The notes under the pieces are model-generated. The model ran no database searches, had not been told where the DNA came from, and saw only the letters and a list, made by a program, of their open reading frames with translations. Positions 1-8,933 of a stretch of 64,000 nt of DNA are shown here, one piece after another. Within the stretch, counting starts at the first letter, position 1. The number at the start of each line of letters is the position of its first letter. Source of the DNA: Roseovarius indicus (GTDB lineage: Bacteria > Pseudomonadota > Alphaproteobacteria > Rhodobacterales > Rhodobacteraceae). The position numbers and the translations under genes were made by a program. The DNA lies in NCBI RefSeq assembly GCF_008728195.1, contig NZ_CP031599.1:248001-312000 (forward strand). The letters run 5' to 3'.

Positions 1-1031
1 TGGTTACGGCAGTGCTGCCCTCGCTGCTCTATTTTTTCGGTCTCTTCGCCCAGATCGACGCCTACTCGGCACGCAACGGGCTGAAGGGCGTGCCCCGCGC
101 CGATCTTCCCAGATTCGGAAATGTACTGCGCGAGGGCTGGTATTTTCTCGCCGTCTTCGGGCTTCTCATCTGGATGCTGCTTTATCTCAAGCGCGAGGCA
201 ATCGCCCCGTTCTATGCGACCGCGCTGCTGATCGTTCTGAACCAGTTGCTGTCGAAATCGCGCTGGGGCCGGCAGGAGCTGATGAACTTCCTGGCGGCGA
301 CGGGGCGGCTGTTTGTCGAACTGGTGGCGATCCTCGCGGCGGTCGGGCTGATTGTCGGCGGACTGGCGGTGACCGGCATGTCCGGCACGATCTCCAATGA
401 TCTGCTTTTCATCGCGGGCGGCAACACCTTCCTGCTGCTGCTTCTCGGCGCCCTGACCAGTTTCATCCTCGGGATGGGCATGACGGTGACGGCCGCCTAT
501 GTCATCCTCGCGGTGTCTCTGGCCCCGGCCCTGATCGCCGGCGGGCTCGACCCGATCGGCGTGCATCTGTTCATCCTCTACTGGAGTATGCTGAGCTACA
601 TCACCCCACCCGTAGCGCTGGCGGCTTTCGCCGCGGCGGCGATTGCCCAAGCCCGGCCCTTCGCTGCGGCCTATGAGGCGATGAAGCTGGGCACCATCAT
701 CTATATCGTGCCCTTCTTCTTCGTCCTCGATCCTGCGTACACCCTCCAGGCAGGGTTCGTCGACAGTGCCCTGACAATCCTGCGCGCGGGTATCGGCGTT
801 CTGCTGATCTGCGCCGGATTGCAGGGATACCTGCTGGGCGTCGGCCGTATCGAACCCGGTCCCACGGGCACGATTGCGCGGCTTCTGCTCGGGATTGCCG
901 GTCTGGCCTTCGCCCTTCCCTCGACCGCGATGCTGGCAATTCCGATCGCTGCGGCGGTGGGCGTCGGTATAGCGGTGACGGCGCTGGCGGCGGTCATCGT
1001 GACGTTCTCGCGCAACCGAAAGGCCACCTGA
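1..1031 (+). CDS. TRAP transporter fused permease, C-terminal part (5' end outside window)
   Basis: The reading frame is open from the window edge, so the start lies upstream. About 340 residues remain, almost all hydrophobic, with repeated transmembrane helices and the gate-like stretch LPSLLYFFGLFAQIDAYSAR that is typical of the DctM half of fused 4TM/12TM TRAP permeases. The family moves organic acids across the inner membrane using the sodium gradient, together with a periplasmic binding protein (often TAXI type) that would lie upstream. The stop codon is followed after one base by the thioesterase start, so the genes are probably co-transcribed. The substrate cannot be read from the sequence. 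The family call is firm, the TAXI link is inference. Confidence 0.85.
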   Translation, partial: VTAVLPSLLYFFGLFAQIDAYSARNGLKGVPRADLPRFGNVLREGWYFLAVFGLLIWMLLYLKREAIAPFYATALLIVLNQLLSKSRWGRQELMNFLAATGRLFVELVAILAAVGLIVGGLAVTGMSGTISNDLLFIAGGNTFLLLLLGALTSFILGMGMTVTAAYVILAVSLAPALIAGGLDPIGVHLFILYWSMLSYITPPVALAAFAAAAIAQARPFAAAYEAMKLGTIIYIVPFFFVLDPAYTLQAGFVDSALTILRAGIGVLLICAGLQGYLLGVGRIEPGPTGTIARLLLGIAGLAFALPSTAMLAIPIAAAVGVGIAVTALAAVIVTFSRNRKAT

Positions 1032-1032
1032 A

Positions 1033-1473
1033 ATGAGCGCACAGAATGGCAAACCCGAGGTTCCCGCCCCGTTCAACGCCTTGCTGGGCGTCCGATTCAT
1101 TTCCTGGTCCGATGACATGGCGGAATTGCAATTGACGATCACCCATGACCACCTGAATGGCGCCTTCGCGGTCCATGGCGGGGTTTTCGCAACCATGCTG
1201 GACAACGCGGTCACCTTCTGCGCGGCTTTTGCGGGCGAAGGCCGTCCCGGTCATCGCTGTCTGACGCTCTCTCTCACCACCAGCTTTGTCGGCCCGGCGG
1301 TCGAGGGCGACGTGCTGACGGCACGCGCGCGCATTGTCGGTGGTGGGCGCAAACTGATCTTCGTGCAGGGCGAGGTCGTCAATCAGGACGGGCGTCGTCT
1401 GGCACATGGAGATGCCGTGATAAAGCGGGTCACACCGCCCTCGGGCCAACCCGAGCCGAGCGGCGGAAACTGA
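1033..1473 (+). CDS. PaaI-like hotdog-fold acyl-CoA thioesterase
   Basis: A 146-residue single hotdog domain. The segment FAVHGGVFATMLDNAV carries the HGG motif and the downstream Asp typical of PaaI/YbgC-type thioesterases, which hydrolyse aryl- or acyl-CoA and often rescue CoA from dead-end intermediates. The length is normal for the family. The gene begins one base after the TRAP permease stop and precedes an SDR, so it probably acts on CoA esters of the acid imported by that transporter. The exact acyl group is unknown. Confidence 0.85.
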   Translation: MSAQNGKPEVPAPFNALLGVRFISWSDDMAELQLTITHDHLNGAFAVHGGVFATMLDNAVTFCAAFAGEGRPGHRCLTLSLTTSFVGPAVEGDVLTARARIVGGGRKLIFVQGEVVNQDGRRLAHGDAVIKRVTPPSGQPEPSGGN

Positions 1474-1506
1474 TCTTCAACCAATGAACGTAGTAAGGAG
1501 ATAGAA

Positions 1507-2283
1507 ATGATCAACCCGATGTCATTGGAAAATCAGGTAGTGATCGTCACCGGCGCCGGACAGGGGATCGGTCGCGGCGTGGCGGAACTGGCGGCCGATC
1601 TGGGTGCCAGGGTCGTCGTGAACGATCTCAACGAAGACGGCGTCAAGGAAACCACCGAGAAGATCGGCGGCAATGCCCGCGCCCTCGTCGGGAACGTGGC
1701 CGACCCGGACTTTCCCGAGAAACTGGTGAAGTTCAGCCTTGACGAATTCGGGGACATCAACGGGCTGGTGAATAACGCCGGCATCGTGCGCGCCGCGATG
1801 ATCCACAAGATGGACCGCGCCACATGGCAGCAGGTCATCGACGTCAATCTCACCGGTGTCTTCGCCTGCCTTCAGGCTGTGGGCACCTACTACAGGGATC
1901 AGGCCCAGAAGGACCCGGACAGCTCCGCACGCCGCGCCATCGTCAACGTCTCCTCCGATGCCGGCCGCCGCGGCACCATCGGGCAGATCAACTATGGCGC
2001 CGCCAAGTCCGGCGTGCTCGGCTTGACGATGAGCGCCGCGCGCGAATGGGGCCGCTACGGGATCAACGTCAACTCGGTCTGTTTCGGAATGGTCGAAACA
2101 CCGATGACTGAAACGATCCGATCGGACAAGTTTGCCGACAAATACATGGCACAGATCCCGATGGGCCGTATGAGCACCCCTGAAGAAGTGGCGCAGCCGG
2201 TCTGTTTCCTGTTGTCCAACGCGGCAGCCTACATCACCGGCCAGCACCTGAGCGTGAACGGCGGCTACCACATCGGGTTCTGA
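1507..2283 (+). CDS. SDR-family NAD(P)-dependent oxidoreductase (FabG-like)
   Basis: A classical short-chain dehydrogenase of 258 residues. The cofactor motif TGAGQGIG is near residue 16, NNAG is near residue 90, the catalytic Ser is in VNVSSDAG, YGAAKSG supplies the Tyr-x-x-x-Lys pair, and the C-terminus YITGQHLSVNGGY is typical. A good ribosome site (AAGGAG) precedes the ATG. The probable role is oxidation of a 3-hydroxyacyl-CoA or alcohol intermediate in the same operon. Only one base separates it from the DUF35 gene. Family assignment is secure, substrate unknown. Confidence 0.88.
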   Translation: MINPMSLENQVVIVTGAGQGIGRGVAELAADLGARVVVNDLNEDGVKETTEKIGGNARALVGNVADPDFPEKLVKFSLDEFGDINGLVNNAGIVRAAMIHKMDRATWQQVIDVNLTGVFACLQAVGTYYRDQAQKDPDSSARRAIVNVSSDAGRRGTIGQINYGAAKSGVLGLTMSAAREWGRYGINVNSVCFGMVETPMTETIRSDKFADKYMAQIPMGRMSTPEEVAQPVCFLLSNAAAYITGQHLSVNGGYHIGF

Positions 2284-2284
2284 G

Positions 2285-2680
2285 ATGACAGGCATGGAAA
2301 AGGGTCCGGGGCCCGACGCCGTCTTTGCCGCCAAGCTGGCCGAGGGCGTCTTCGAGATTCAGAAATGCGGCAGCTGCGGCACGCATGTCTTTCATCCGCG
2401 CGTGATCTGCCCAGCCTGCGGCAGCGCAGACCTTGAATGGGTTACGCCCTCGGGCAAGGCTACGATCTATGCGCGGACAGTTGTGCGCCGAAAGCCCGAA
2501 CGCGGCGGCGATTATAACGTGGTGCTGGTGGACCTCGAAGAAGGTGTTCGAATGATGTCGCGCGTTGACGGCATCGCGCATGACGAAATTGCCGCCGGGC
2601 TAAGGGTAATCGCGTCGATCGGCGAAGGCGCGGACGGTCAATCCGCTGTCGTGTTCCGGCCCGAAGGAGGTGCAGGATGA
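2285..2680 (+). CDS. DUF35 zinc-ribbon/OB-fold protein, partner of thiolase-fold enzyme
   Basis: A 131-residue protein with a rubredoxin-like zinc ribbon (Cys28, Cys31, Cys42, Cys45) followed by an OB fold that runs through GKATIYARTVVRR and GGDYNVVLVDLEEG. Proteins of this family bind acyl-CoA and form complexes with thiolase-fold enzymes such as Ltp2 aldolases. Its stop overlaps the start of the thiolase-fold gene by 4 bases (ATGA), which implies translational coupling and a stoichiometric partnership. A second such pair lies at 20063-21595 on the other strand. Confidence 0.87.
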   Translation: MTGMEKGPGPDAVFAAKLAEGVFEIQKCGSCGTHVFHPRVICPACGSADLEWVTPSGKATIYARTVVRRKPERGGDYNVVLVDLEEGVRMMSRVDGIAHDEIAAGLRVIASIGEGADGQSAVVFRPEGGAG

Positions 2681-3822
2681 GTTTGCGGGGAAAAGCCGCC
2701 ATTGTCGGAGCGGCGCTGGCCGGCTGTGGCGAGGCCCATGGCAAGAGCGCGATGGAGATCACCGTCGAAGCCGTACATGACGCGCTGGCCGATGCCGGGG
2801 TCTCGCTTTGCGACGTCGACGCCATCGCAACCTGCCAGCCGCTGGACATGCTGTCGGGGCTGACGCTGGCGCAGGAACTGGGGCTGAACCCCAGGTTCAC
2901 CATGAACAACCGCATGGGCGGCTCGTCGTTTCTGTCGCACACGCTCTGGGCCGCGATGCTGCTGGAGTTGCGGCTCGCCGACACGGTGCTGATCGCCTAC
3001 GGGTCGAACCAGCGCACCGCCTCGGGCAAGCTGATGACCGCGCTCGGCCCGCCAACCTACGAGGCCCCCTACCGGCCGATATTCCCGCTGTCGTCCTACG
3101 CGCTTGCCGCGGACCGTCACATGACCCAATTCGGCACCACGCGGGAACAACTGGCCGACGTGGCGGTGGCCGCCCGCGCCTGGGCGCAAAAGAACCCCGA
3201 AGCGTTCGTTCGCGATCCGCTGACGCGCGAGGATGTCATTGCCTCGCGGCTGGTCTCGGATCCGCTACGGGTACGCGACTGCTGCCTTGTCACCGACGGT
3301 GGCGCCGCGCTGGTGATGCGGCGGGCCGAGACGGCGAAGGATCACCCCAGGCCACCGGTTTATCTGCTGGGGGGCGGCGAAGGCACCACCCACCGCGACA
3401 TTTCCGAAATGCCGGACCTGACTGTGACCGGGGCCGCGCAGTCGGGTGCGGCGGCCATGGAAATGGCGGGCGCGCGCCCGTCGGATATCGACGTGGTGGA
3501 GCTTTACGATGCCTTCACCATCAACGTGATCCTGTTCCTTGAGGATCTGGGCTTTTGCAGGAAAGGCGAGGGCGGCCCCTTCGTCGAAAGTGGCGGCATC
3601 GCGCCCGGCGGTCATCTGCCGGTCAACACCAACGGCGGCGGGCTGTCCTGCGTGCATCCCGGCATGTACGGCATCTTCACGCTGGTCGAAGCGGTGCGGC
3701 AGCTGCGCGGCGAAGCCGGAGACCGCCAGATCGACGGCGCAAAGCTGGCCCTGGCCCACGGCAACGGCGGTGTCCTGTCCAGCCAGGTGACGAACATCCT
3801 GGGCACCGAAGCCACGCTCTGA
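2677..3822 (+). CDS. Thiolase-fold (SCP2/Ltp2-like) enzyme without nucleophilic Cys
   Basis: 381 residues with the SCP2-type thiolase fold. The N-terminus GKAAIVGAALAGCGEAHG, the ELYDAFTINVILFLEDLGF segment and NTNGGGLSCVHPGMYG (His327) are recognisable. At the position of the thiolase nucleophile the sequence reads NNRMGGSSF (residues 77-85), with no cysteine. Family knowledge: Ltp2-type proteins without this Cys are retro-aldolases that release acetyl- or propionyl-CoA with a DUF35 partner, and that partner is encoded immediately upstream. The inference is therefore an aldolase or other non-thiolytic C-C lyase rather than an acetyl-CoA acetyltransferase. A close relative is encoded at 20063-21214. 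Confidence 0.82.
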   Translation: MSLRGKAAIVGAALAGCGEAHGKSAMEITVEAVHDALADAGVSLCDVDAIATCQPLDMLSGLTLAQELGLNPRFTMNNRMGGSSFLSHTLWAAMLLELRLADTVLIAYGSNQRTASGKLMTALGPPTYEAPYRPIFPLSSYALAADRHMTQFGTTREQLADVAVAARAWAQKNPEAFVRDPLTREDVIASRLVSDPLRVRDCCLVTDGGAALVMRRAETAKDHPRPPVYLLGGGEGTTHRDISEMPDLTVTGAAQSGAAAMEMAGARPSDIDVVELYDAFTINVILFLEDLGFCRKGEGGPFVESGGIAPGGHLPVNTNGGGLSCVHPGMYGIFTLVEAVRQLRGEAGDRQIDGAKLALAHGNGGVLSSQVTNILGTEATL

Positions 3823-3842
3823 CCAGGCCATCGGACAAGACG

Positions 3843-3872
3843 AAAGCGGCCCTCCTTACAGAGGGCCGCTTT
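3843..3872. terminator. Bidirectional hairpin terminator between convergent genes
   Basis: A perfect 12-bp stem (AAAGCGGCCCTC / GAGGGCCGCTTT) with a 6-base loop lies in the short gap between the thiolase-fold gene and the converging dctP pseudogene. A runs on one arm and T runs on the other allow it to work in both directions. Confidence 0.85.
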
Positions 3873-3892
3873 GCGTTTCTGCCTGAGGTGAC

Positions 3893-5026
3893 TCAGTTCG
3901 GGTAGGTGTCCAGGTCGATCTTGGAGTAGATTTCCTGGCGCAGGAGATCGGCAAAGGGCTTCGGATTGTCGCGAATCGGATGCAGCGTCTTCACCAGACC
4001 ATGCCATTTCTCGATCAGCTCGCGGTAGGTCGCGATCAGCGGCTCGGGATCTTCGATGCCGCGCTCCTCGCGGGAGATGCGGGCGATCTCTTCAAGGTCT
4101 GCGGTGCGAAAATCGACCAGATCCTGAAGAAACTCGGGCGAAGGTTCGTGAACCGTCAGTCCAAGGTCAGCGGCCTCTTTCAGCACATCCAGATCATCGG
4201 TTTCGTAATTGACCGCCGTCTGCGCCACGGCGTCGGGGATATTCTTGGTGAATTGTGTCCGTTGTTCACTTGAGAGGGACTTCCAGAAAATCGGGCTGAG
4301 GGCAAAGATCGACCCGGAATGATAGGTGCCCAGCGGCAGCTCCGTCAGGTGCTTGGCAACTTCAATCAGGCTATGCCCCTTGAGCGCCCCCACCGGTTGC
4401 ACCGCGGCGGTGACGACGCCGTGGCTCATCGTATCATACATCTAGCTCGTTGGCACGTTGACGGGCTCGGCCCCAAGGCGGGTTGCCCAGCGATCCCAGA
4501 CCGAGCCGCCGGTGCGCAGCTTGACGCCCTGCATATCCTCGATGGTCACAATCGGCTGGGTCGTCAGCAACACGTAGGGCGCGGTGCTGATCCCGCTAAG
4601 GGCCACCATGCCGTTCGCGGCGAATTCGTCCTTGCAGGGCTGACAATGCAGCATGACAAATTCGCTGGTCGCACCGAGCATCGCGTAATGATCCTCGCCC
4701 AGAAGCGCCATATCGGCGACGAGCTGCGCATAAGGCATTTCCGAGCGGAAATAGGTCAGCGCCAGCAGGCCCACATCGGCCACGCCGTCGCGCGGGCCAG
4801 ACAACGTCGGCTTGGCACCGAGCAGGGCACCGCCGGCAAACAGCTTGAAGTCGAAGGCATCTTGAAATTCGGCCTCGGTCATATCGGCAAAGGCGGCATG
4901 ACCGCGCGATGTCGCGTGATTGGGCGAGGTCCAGTTGCTTACCGTCACCCGTTTTTCGGCCAGGGCGGGCGTGGCCGAGAGTACGGCACCCGTCGCCAGT
5001 ATCGTCAGGATTTTCGTCAGTCTCAT
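3893..5026 (-). pseudogene. dctP: TRAP substrate-binding protein (DctP family) interrupted by in-frame TAG
   Basis: The frame reads as one protein of about 377 residues with a signal peptide (MRLTKILTILATGAVLSATPALA), but an amber codon at 4442-4444 interrupts it after PVNVPTS; the same frame continues MYDTMSHG to a normal C-terminus IDLDTYPN. The paralogue at 56845-57990 has a Glu codon at the matching place (GGSEVYEMM), so a GAG to TAG change explains the lesion. A CxxC pair (HCQPCKDEF) is shared with that paralogue. As written, only 194 residues would be made, lacking the second lobe. It lies downstream of dctM and dctQ in one transcription unit. A sequencing error or readthrough cannot be excluded. 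Confidence 0.85.
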
Positions 5027-5083
5027 GTGGTCTCCTCCTCTTTGTCAAAGTCCCGCTGTCGCGCGGGGTTCATCACGGCAGTT

Positions 5084-6395
5084 TCAACTTCCAAGCTCCG
5101 GCAGGAACATGATCAGTTCGGGGAACGCGACCATGATGATCAGGACCACCACATCCGCGGCCAAGAACCACATGACGCCTTTGAAAATCAGCGAAATCGG
5201 AACCGCGTCTCCGACTATACCCTTGATCACGAAGACGTTGAGCCCCACCGGCGGCGTAATCAGCGCCATCTCGACCAGTTTGGTTGCAAGGACGCCAAAC
5301 CAGATCAGGCTGATATGGTTCGCCTCAAAAATCGACAGGAGAACGGGTAGCGTCAGCAGCAGGATGCCCAGCGGATCTAGAATCATGCCCAACAGGCAAA
5401 AAAGCACCGCCGTGCCGAAAACCAGCATTACATAGCTCACCCCCAGGTCGATCACCAGGTCTGACATCGCTTCGGGGATACCGCTGATTGCCAGAAACCG
5501 GGAAAACAGATTGGCACCAACCGCAATGATAAAAATCGCCGCGGTCATTTTTGCAGTGTCCATCAGCGCGATTTTCGAAACTTTCCAGTTCAAAGTGCCG
5601 CGCGCCGCCGCAATCACGAAGGACAAGGCCGCTCCGACAGCGCCAGCCTGTGTCGGTGTGAATATCCCGGTGAACAGACCGCCAAAAACACCCAGCACCA
5701 GCAAGATCACAGGCCATGTTTCGCTCAGGGCCTCCAGCCGTTCGGACCAGATGGCACTTTCGTCGAGCGGCGGGCGGCGCAAGTGCGGGGTTGATCCGCG
5801 CACGAATGATGATCACGGCCCAGTACCCCAGCATTGTCAGCACGCCCGGCACGATCGCAGCCAGAAACAGCTTGCTGATCGCAACCTCGGCAAAAATGCC
5901 ATAGATGATCAGAAGGATGCTCGGCGGGATGAGTGAGCCCATGGTGCCGGCCGCGGCAACCACGGCGGTACTCAGCCCGGGATCGTAGTCGCGCTTCAGC
6001 ATTTCCGGCACCGCGATCCGCCCCATCGCCGCGGCGCAGGCCAAGCTGGAGCCCGCCGCGGCCGAAAACAGCGCTGCGCCGCCCACGCTGGCGACTGCCA
6101 GCCCCCCGGGCAGGAACGACAGCCAGACCCGGGCGGCCTTGAAGATCCCGCGCGTGATGTCGGTCTGGTAACAGACGTAGCCCATCAACAGAAACATCGG
6201 GATCGACCTCAGCGTCCAGTGCGCGGCGAAGTCATATGGCACGGCGGTCAGCAGGCCGAAGGCCGCGCCGCTGCCCAGCATGGCCCAGAACCCGAAGAAG
6301 GACACGATGCCCAAGGCCACCGCGATCGGAACGCGCAGCAAAACCAGCAGGATGACGAAAACGATGCCGCAAAGGCCGATCTGGAAAAAGCTCAC
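5084..6395 (-). pseudogene. dctM: TRAP large permease (DctM family) with frameshift
   Basis: Two overlapping frames together give a DctM-length protein (about 437 codons). The N-terminal part holds GLCGIVFVILLVLLRVPIAVA and AAAGTMGSLIPPSI; the C-terminal part holds TPTQAGAVGAALSF, DPLGILLLTLPVL and LITPPVGLNVFVIKGI. Homology switches frame at about 5765-5785, inside a GCCGCCCGCCG-rich stretch encoding APP(P)LDES; the net length is one base over a multiple of three, so one extra base (or two lost) breaks the gene. It sits between intact dctQ and amber-interrupted dctP, so this importer is probably not functional as sequenced. Confidence 0.84.
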
Positions 6396-6405
6396 CGTCC
6401 CGCTC

Positions 6406-6897
6406 CTATTCGTACATGTCGTGATTGGGACCAGCCATGCCAGCGTCGGTGAATGGCCTTTGGGTCAGCTTCGCCAGCAAGAGCAGCACCATCAGCCCCG
6501 CTCCAAGGGGCAGAAAGAAGCGGCCGGGCCAGACGGTAAGCGCGGCCATGCCCATGGATTTCTCCCCGATAAGATATTTCTCGACAGCGTCTATCCAGGT
6601 TTGCCAGGTGAGCAGCCCGTAGAACACCGCAGACAGTGCCAGAGCCAGCATGTCGAAAGCGGTCCTCGCCCCTGTCGGGAGCATATCGTGGATCAGGTCG
6701 ACCTTGATGTGCTCGTTGGTATATTCGACGAAGGGAAGCGGCAGAAAGACCAACCCGACCATGTAATAGTAGGACACGTAATCCACCGTTCCCGGCAGTG
6801 GCTCTGCGATGAACTGGCTCAGGATGACGTCGAGCGTGACATGGACCATCATCAGGGCCGCCAGAGCCGTCGCGGCATAGGTGATGATCCGCGACAC
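6406..6897 (-). CDS. dctQ: TRAP small permease (DctQ family)
   Basis: 163 residues with four predicted membrane helices and the DctQ-type segments PGTVDYVSYYYMVGLVFLPLP and EHIKVDLI. It is the small membrane subunit of a tripartite TRAP importer. The start used is a GTG (VSRIITYAAT), because the only nearby upstream ATG is out of frame. dctM follows after 10 bases. The gene itself appears intact even though both downstream partners carry lesions, so it may be an orphan remnant. Confidence 0.86.
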   Translation of the reverse strand: MSRIITYAATALAALMMVHVTLDVILSQFIAEPLPGTVDYVSYYYMVGLVFLPLPFVEYTNEHIKVDLIHDMLPTGARTAFDMLALALSAVFYGLLTWQTWIDAVEKYLIGEKSMGMAALTVWPGRFFLPLGAGLMVLLLLAKLTQRPFTDAGMAGPNHDMYE

Positions 6898-6969
6898 CCA
6901 TCCAAGTCGGGCAATTACTGATTACATCGATGTTTCTTTCCTGTCATGGTCAGGTCGCGGGCCCTACGG

Positions 6970-7746
6970 CTATGCCCCTCGAAATACCGGTTGTCTCTTG
7001 CTCAGGAAGGCTTCGATGCCTTCGGCGTGGTCTGCGCTCTTGATGATTTGTCCCTGGATGATGGCTTCGGTTTCAAGAAAGCTCTCAAGCGAAGGTTGCA
7101 GCGCGGCGCGCATCAGCCGCTTGGCTCCGGCCAGCGCAAAAGTCGGGCCTGCCGCCAGGTCTGCCGCATAGTCCGCCGCGGCGTCATCGAGCGCGTCGTC
7201 CGGATGCACCTGGCTCGCCAGCCCCAGGCTCAGCGCCTCTTGCGCCGGCACCAGCCGGGCAGAGAAGGCAAGATCTGTCGCCCGCTGTCGCCCGATCAGA
7301 TTCTGAAGAAAGAACGCCGCGCCGCCATCCGGGGCCAGGCCAATCTTGCGAAAGACCTGACCAAGTTTCGCTGTCTCGGAAAGCAGCAGGACGTCGCAGG
7401 CCAGGGCCATGCTCAGCCCGATCCCCACCGCGGGACCGCGCACCGCCACCACCACCGGCTTTTCACAGTTGTAGATCGACAGGATCATCTGGTGCGCCCG
7501 GTGCAGACGCGCACGGTCGCCCCAGACATCGTCCTTGCCCATGGTCGAAATATCCGCGCCCGCACAAAAGGCACGGCCCTCGGCTCTCAGCAGCACCGCC
7601 CGGATCTCGGGGTCGGTGTGCATCTGGCGGAAGCTCTCCATGAGCTCGACCCGCATTTCAATGGTCAGCGCGTTCAGCTTGTCCGGCCGGTTCAGCGACA
7701 CGACGGCCAGACCGTCCTTGCGTTCAACTGTGATGTCACTTTCCAT
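6970..7746 (-). CDS. Enoyl-CoA hydratase/isomerase (crotonase family)
   Basis: 258 residues if started at the ATG of MESDITVERK, which has a strong ribosome site (GGGAGGG); a longer frame upstream lacks one. Crotonase hallmarks are LNRPDKLNAL, the oxyanion-hole segments AFCAGADI and RGPAVGIGLSMALACD, and FRKIGLAPDGGAAFFL, where an acidic residue resembles PaaG-type enzymes. It would hydrate or isomerise an enoyl-CoA. It is the one apparently intact catabolic gene in a run of disrupted ones and lies 28 bases after the frameshifted acyl-CoA dehydrogenase. Confidence 0.88.
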   Translation of the reverse strand: MESDITVERKDGLAVVSLNRPDKLNALTIEMRVELMESFRQMHTDPEIRAVLLRAEGRAFCAGADISTMGKDDVWGDRARLHRAHQMILSIYNCEKPVVVAVRGPAVGIGLSMALACDVLLLSETAKLGQVFRKIGLAPDGGAAFFLQNLIGRQRATDLAFSARLVPAQEALSLGLASQVHPDDALDDAAADYAADLAAGPTFALAGAKRLMRAALQPSLESFLETEAIIQGQIIKSADHAEGIEAFLSKRQPVFRGA

Positions 7747-7774
7747 GACCGTCCCTCCCCTCAGCAATAATCTG

Positions 7775-8928
7775 TCAGTCGGCAAACAGCGCCCGTGCGA
7801 TCCCGTTCTTGTGGATCTGAGTCGTGCCTCCGGTGATCGTCAGCATCCGCACGTCCCGCACCATCCGCTCCAGCGGCAACGAGCCGAAATAACCGTAGCC
7901 GCCGAACATCTGCATCGCGTCGTGGGTTACGCGCTGTGCCATCTCGGTGGCCTGGACCTTGGCAATCGATGACAGGGTCGGATCGGGCTGGCCCCGGTCG
8001 ATCAGCGACAGCGCGGTGTAGCACAGCGACCGGGCAGCCTCGATCTGCACTTTCATGTCCGACATCATCCATTGCAGGCCCTGCATGTCGGACAGCGCCT
8101 TGCCGAACTGGCGGCGCGTTTTCATGTAGTCGCAGGCCAGGTCGAACGCACCTTCGGCCACGCCAAGCGCCAGAACCCCCATGCCGACGCGGGTGCCGTT
8201 ATAGACACCCAGCGGACGGACAAAGCCGCTAGAATTCTCGGCCAGACCCTCGGTCACGATGTTCTCCGCCGGCACTCGCACGTCGTCAAAGTGGATCTCG
8301 CATTCGTTGCAGCCGCGCGCCCCCATCTTCTGTTCGAGGATGTGCACCGTCACGCCGGGGCTGTCACGTTCCACCAGAACCGTGCCAATGCCCCGCGCCC
8401 CCTTGCTGTCGCAGAACCGCGCATAGACCAGAAGGTAATCGGCCCGGTCGCCGAAGGTGGTAAATATCTTGCCGCCGTTCAGCACAAAGTCATTGCCGTC
8501 CCGCCGCAACGAGGTCGTCACTGCCGTGGCGTCCGAGCCTGCCTCGGGCTCGGTCCAGGAAATCGCGCATTCGATCTCGCCCGCCGCGAAGCGCGGCAGG
8601 AAGGCGCGCTTCAGCTCTTCGCTGCCGCAGGTGGCGATGATCCGGGGCGAGACGTTCTGATCATGGACAATCAGCGCGGTGTTGAAATCCACCTTCGCCA
8701 GTTCCTCGATCACCAGATAGCAATCGACCAGCGAGGCATCCCCCCCCCATATTCGCCGGGGATGGTCATGCCCAGATAGCCAAGTTCGCTCAGGCGATGG
8801 TGGTTTTCATCGGGATAGATGCCCTCCCGGTCCCAGCGCGCGGCCCGGTCGCGAAATTCACCCAGCGCCAGCTTGCGCGCCGAGTCCTTCAGCGCGATCT
8901 GCTCCTCGGTCAGCATTGAAGGATGCAT
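7775..8928 (-). pseudogene. Acyl-CoA dehydrogenase with frameshift at a nine-G run
   Basis: An N-terminal frame (MLTEEQIALKDSARKLALGE to IPGEYGGG) and a following frame (DASLVDCYLVIEELAKVDF to KNGIARALFAD) join into one dehydrogenase of about 384 residues. The break is at a homopolymer of nine G on the coding strand (8740-8748); ten G would restore YGGGDASL. FAD/substrate signatures include SWTEPEAGSDATAV and the C-terminal helix LPLERMVRDVRML. The usual Glu bases are not evident: IVD-type position reads YNGTRVGMG and MCAD-type position reads TITGGTTQI. A homopolymer miscall, a true mutation or slippage are all possible. Confidence 0.83.
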
Positions 8929-8933
8929 GCGCC

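Noticed and set aside
4319..5350. A 343-codon + strand open frame across dctP and dctM
   Set aside because: It lies wholly antisense to TRAP coding sequence and has no recognisable domain.
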